A stretch of 5,356 nt of DNA, from positions 1 to 5,356 of the forward strand of contig JAUVJT010000155.1 of the NCBI GenBank assembly GCA_030592225.1. Reading direction: 5' to 3'. Source of the stretch: Candidatus Stahliibacteriota bacterium (GTDB lineage Bacteria; Hydrothermota; Tepidihabitantia; B3-TA06). The notes under the pieces were generated by a model. It had not been told where the DNA came from. It was given only the letters and a program-made list of their open reading frames with translations, and ran no database searches. Shown here piece after piece: positions 4,710 through 5,356 of this stretch. How positions within the stretch are numbered: the first letter of the stretch is position 1; every line of letters begins with the position of its first letter. A program made the position numbers and the translations under genes.

Positions 4710-5356
4710 ATGAGACTTCCTTTGCGTTTGCTCGAACAGGTTACCGGTAGAACCCTTTCTGCGGATGCGGTGGCGAAACATCTGGAACGTGTCGGTTTCC
4801 CGGTAGAGGAGATAATTGAGCTTCTGCTTTACGATCCGGAAATTCTAACCGCGCAGATTACCGGTAGGCTCAAGGATACCGACGACGGAGCCTATTTTAC
4901 CGCCGCTACCAGGGATGAGCGCTACATTGTCTATTGTCATACCGACGTGATGCCTGAAAGTATTGTGGCCATTGCGTTTGTAAAGAGTCCTTTCGCCAGG
5001 GATGTGCTGGCCGGTCGTCCCGATGCCGCTGCCCTGGTGCTTATTGAAAAAGACATCGGGCTTGAGGATGAACGTCCCATTATTCTTCCCCACGATACAC
5101 CGCTGGGGGTTCAGCTTTGTGACGTTATTGAAAGCACGGTACTTGACGTTGAGATTACCCCGAACCGTGGAGACCTGTACTCCCTGTACGGCCTGGCCCG
5201 GGAACTCTGCGTGCTTTGGGGCCAGCCTTTTAGCGTACCTGCGCCTCCGCCGGTAGATGTCACCAAAGCGGAACATCCTTTCAAGCTTTCCATCGAGGCC
5301 GAAGATGATGTTCATCAGTACTACGGTTTTGTAATAGACGGTGTGCGCGTGGCGCA
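4710..5356 (+). CDS. pheT: Phenylalanyl-tRNA synthetase beta subunit PheT (5' part, cut by window end)
   Basis: The first 215 codons of a gene whose full product is usually about 800 residues; the frame is open to the window end. PheT pairs with PheS in an alpha2-beta2 enzyme that charges tRNA-Phe with phenylalanine. The N-terminus (MRLPLRLLEQ...ERVGFPVEEI) fits the usual start, in which a short helix pair leads to the tRNA-binding domain. The clearest evidence is VLDVEITPNRGDLYSLYGLAREL at 144-166, the conserved V-E-I-T-P-N-R-x-D...G-x-A-R-E motif of the family. Between them, residues 44-140 occupy the tRNA-binding (EMAP/OB) domain but lack the usual HPNADKL and GMLCSEKELGL wording; they read DTDDG and AALVLIEKDIGL. 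The catalytic-like and B5 domains are outside the window. No Shine-Dalgarno sequence is seen. pheS, the usual upstream neighbour, is absent; the gene follows an unrelated lipoprotein gene. Confidence 0.88.
   Translation, partial: MRLPLRLLEQVTGRTLSADAVAKHLERVGFPVEEIIELLLYDPEILTAQITGRLKDTDDGAYFTAATRDERYIVYCHTDVMPESIVAIAFVKSPFARDVLAGRPDAAALVLIEKDIGLEDERPIILPHDTPLGVQLCDVIESTVLDVEITPNRGDLYSLYGLARELCVLWGQPFSVPAPPPVDVTKAEHPFKLSIEAEDDVHQYYGFVIDGVRVA

Noticed and set aside
4845..5315. A 156-codon open frame on the minus strand over pheT
   Set aside because: It overlaps clear PheT coding sequence, shows no family motif and has no promoter or ribosome binding site.

Overview
This 5.36 kb window looks like a piece of chromosome from a bacterium with lipoproteins, probably an uncultured or candidate-phylum lineage. 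Nothing in it fixes the taxon: the housekeeping proteins are clearly bacterial but divergent, and repeats and palindromes are frequent. All genes read on the + strand.

Layout: (1) 1-273 is a non-coding leader. It holds degenerate repeat-like sequence, a palindromic repeat (copy 1, about 119-215), a near-consensus sigma70-type promoter and a good ribosome binding site. (2) 274-1776 is pepA, an intact M17 leucyl aminopeptidase. (3) 1809-2468 is a small REP/RAYT-like unit: a Y1 (HUH) transposase gene broken by a frameshift, with a perfect 14-bp hairpin on its left and a degenerate compound palindrome on its right. (4) 2476-3600 is mnmA, the tRNA 2-thiouridylase. Its reading frame carries an 84-bp in-frame insertion that is a second, inverted copy of the repeat found upstream of pepA. 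(5) 3631-4623 encodes a lipoprotein of about eight 24-residue leucine-rich repeats and is visibly richer in A/T than its neighbours. (6) 4710 to the window end is the first 215 codons of pheT (phenylalanyl-tRNA synthetase beta subunit), with an unusual tRNA-binding domain and no pheS directly upstream.

The genes do not form an obvious pathway. mnmA and pheT both serve translation (tRNA thiolation and tRNA charging), pepA is peptide turnover, and the LRR lipoprotein is an envelope protein of unknown role. The lipoprotein gene and pheT each have a perfect TTGACA box exactly 34 nt before the ATG and no convincing Shine-Dalgarno sequence, which suggests leaderless transcripts. pepA has a longer leader with a normal ribosome binding site.

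The most interesting signal is the palindromic repeat family. One copy is intergenic, the other is translated inside an essential-type tRNA-modification enzyme. The outer arms are almost identical, while the central hairpin stem has changed in sequence but kept perfect pairing. This resembles the protein-coding palindromic elements known from Rickettsia, but I do not recognise the sequence as one of those.
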